Assembly (NCBI GenBank): GCA_036345935.2
Contig: JADWOT020000739.1
Coordinates: 1-64,000 of the forward strand
DNA from: Taenia hydatigena
Lineage: Eukaryota; Platyhelminthes; Cestoda; Cyclophyllidea; Taeniidae
Direction: 5' to 3'
Length of the DNA: 64,000 nucleotides
In this document: one piece after another, positions 63,029 through 64,000 of the stretch
Numbering within the stretch: position 1 is the stretch's first letter
How the letters are laid out: each line of letters opens with the position of its first letter
Made by a program: the position numbers and the translations under genes
The notes under the pieces: generated by a model
What the model saw: only the letters and a program-made list of their open reading frames with translations
Databases searched by the model: none
Told to the model about the DNA's origin: nothing

Positions 63029-63268
63029 TTAAGAGGATACAAATGCTGACGCCGCAAGGAGAGCAAGCTCAGCGCTTAAATCTAATCGCATTTTTTCGTA
63101 ATCTGCGTGTTGGAGCCCGAACAACTCGGGTGCAAAATTAGCGATAGCTGTTGTCTGTTGCAGCAGATGCATGTGTAATGAATCACATTCTGCGATTACC
63201 TTTGCGCGTCTAAATGCTGGTGACATGGGATCCTCAAGCATGCCTCTGCTGATAGCTGCCGCAGTCAT
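63029..63268 (-). CDS. Small coding candidate, 79 codons
   Basis: An ATG-to-TAA frame with strongly coding-like composition: MTAAAISRGMLEDPMSPAF, RRAKVIAECDSLHMHLLQQT, TAIANFAPELFGLQHADYEK, then MRLDLSAELALLAASAF. It is rich in Ala, Leu and charged residues and predicts mostly helix, with amphipathic stretches (AECDSLHMHLLQQTTAIA). There are no long hydrophobic runs. It could be a one-exon small protein or a terminal exon of a larger gene entered upstream of the ATG. I do not recognise the family. Confidence 0.4.
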   Translation of the reverse strand: MTAAAISRGMLEDPMSPAFRRAKVIAECDSLHMHLLQQTTAIANFAPELFGLQHADYEKMRLDLSAELALLAASAFVSS

Positions 63269-63279
63269 ACAAAGGTGGC

Positions 63280-64000
63280 TATGCTTGCTAATTACTTATC
63301 CTCTGTGTATTAAATAGGAAAGTAAAGAATTCAAAGCCACGTTTAGATAATAACGCAAGCAAAATTTGGGCGAGATGAAGACATCGGTAGCACTATCTGA
63401 AGACGGTAGATGATGGGATTGGATTAGTAAGTGAGAAGTATGGCAACGAGAAATTAGGTATCAGACAACTCATACTGAGTACCTATTCAGTAGCGTCGAC
63501 ATTCCAGCTCAAAATGCAATTGCAAGGACATTTCAGAATATTTCTTAGCCGGCGATTCCGGAGTCGACTGTGTTTAAAGACAAATGTCAACATTTAAAAG
63601 GGGTTTTACTTCTCTGTCGATAAGGCAAAGTTAAGACGCGAAGGACGTTAAGCGCACTAGCGGGTGTTATTTGAAGCCATTCCACGGTATGGCCACCTAT
63701 CACAACCACCATCTCATCTGGTCATTCCGTGCACCATATCATTAAACACCACGTAGCTGTCCAATCGCGGTACTAGCCGTCATATCCATTTAATGGCACC
63801 GCGTGCTGAATTGGCGACATATTTTAGACCACCCTGCGAAGTAATAGACTGTGAGTTCATTTAAGCTGTAATCAGCCTTCTCGCTTTCCGCTTTCCTGAC
63901 GTACATGCCCCCTGTACAAAGCAGTTGGGAGCGTCTTGTTTTCTTCGCCTTAAACACAACCCTTCCTCCTCAAACCCATCTACTCTACAACCCATTAGAT
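63280..64000. other. Window end, nothing recognised
   Basis: No gene-like open frame or RNA gene is seen in this last 0.7 kb. Confidence 0.4.

Overview
The window looks like nuclear DNA of an invertebrate animal, most probably a flatworm and perhaps a tapeworm (inference). Genes are sparse and split by spliceosomal introns; the clearest introns are only 75 to 147 nt long. The DNA is fairly AT-rich, with little recognisable mobile DNA. The HSP70 at the left edge has substitutions in the nucleotide-binding site, as in the divergent HSP70 copies that are numerous in tapeworm genomes. No bacterial signals (operons, Shine-Dalgarno sites, dense ORFs) are present.

Layout. 1-741 (-): first 247 codons of a divergent HSP70 that runs off the left edge. 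6.2-8.7 kb (-): the 3' end of an unidentified membrane protein gene, with four exons whose splice phases agree, a stop and a polyadenylation signal. 8.7-17.8 kb: no gene recognised. 17.8-18.1 kb: two degenerate tRNA-like sequences (Met-CAT and Arg-CCT types) in opposite orientation. 21.06-21.14 kb: a tRNA-Ser(GCT)-like gene with a damaged T arm. 29.5-29.8 kb (-): a UBX-domain-like segment split by a frame break. 29.96-30.70 kb (+): the last three exons of an unknown gene, with one in-frame TGA. 33.0-33.74 kb (-): a coding relic with stops and a frame change. 37.3-38.1 kb: GC-rich local repeats. 42.1-46.0 kb: a diverged tandem duplication with a period of about 2.2 kb, one copy holding an exon-like segment. 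48.15-50.4 kb (+): the best multi-exon gene, encoding a Gln/Asn/Ala-rich C-terminal region and using a 20-nt microexon. 53.8-55.5 kb (-): two exons of an EMAP-II/AIMP1-type tRNA-binding domain, stopping early. 60.5-61.05 kb: an exact 29-bp repeat. 63.03-63.27 kb (-): a small coding candidate.

These genes show no common pathway; each looks like an independent eukaryotic transcription unit. Gene names are given only where motifs are visible (HSP70, EMAP-II-like, UBX-like). The other gene models rest on splice sites and phase agreement and carry moderate confidence. No complete new defence or mobile system was found. The features most worth checking are the spliced but unidentified genes, the TGA-containing gene, the truncated EMAP-II gene and the tandem duplication.
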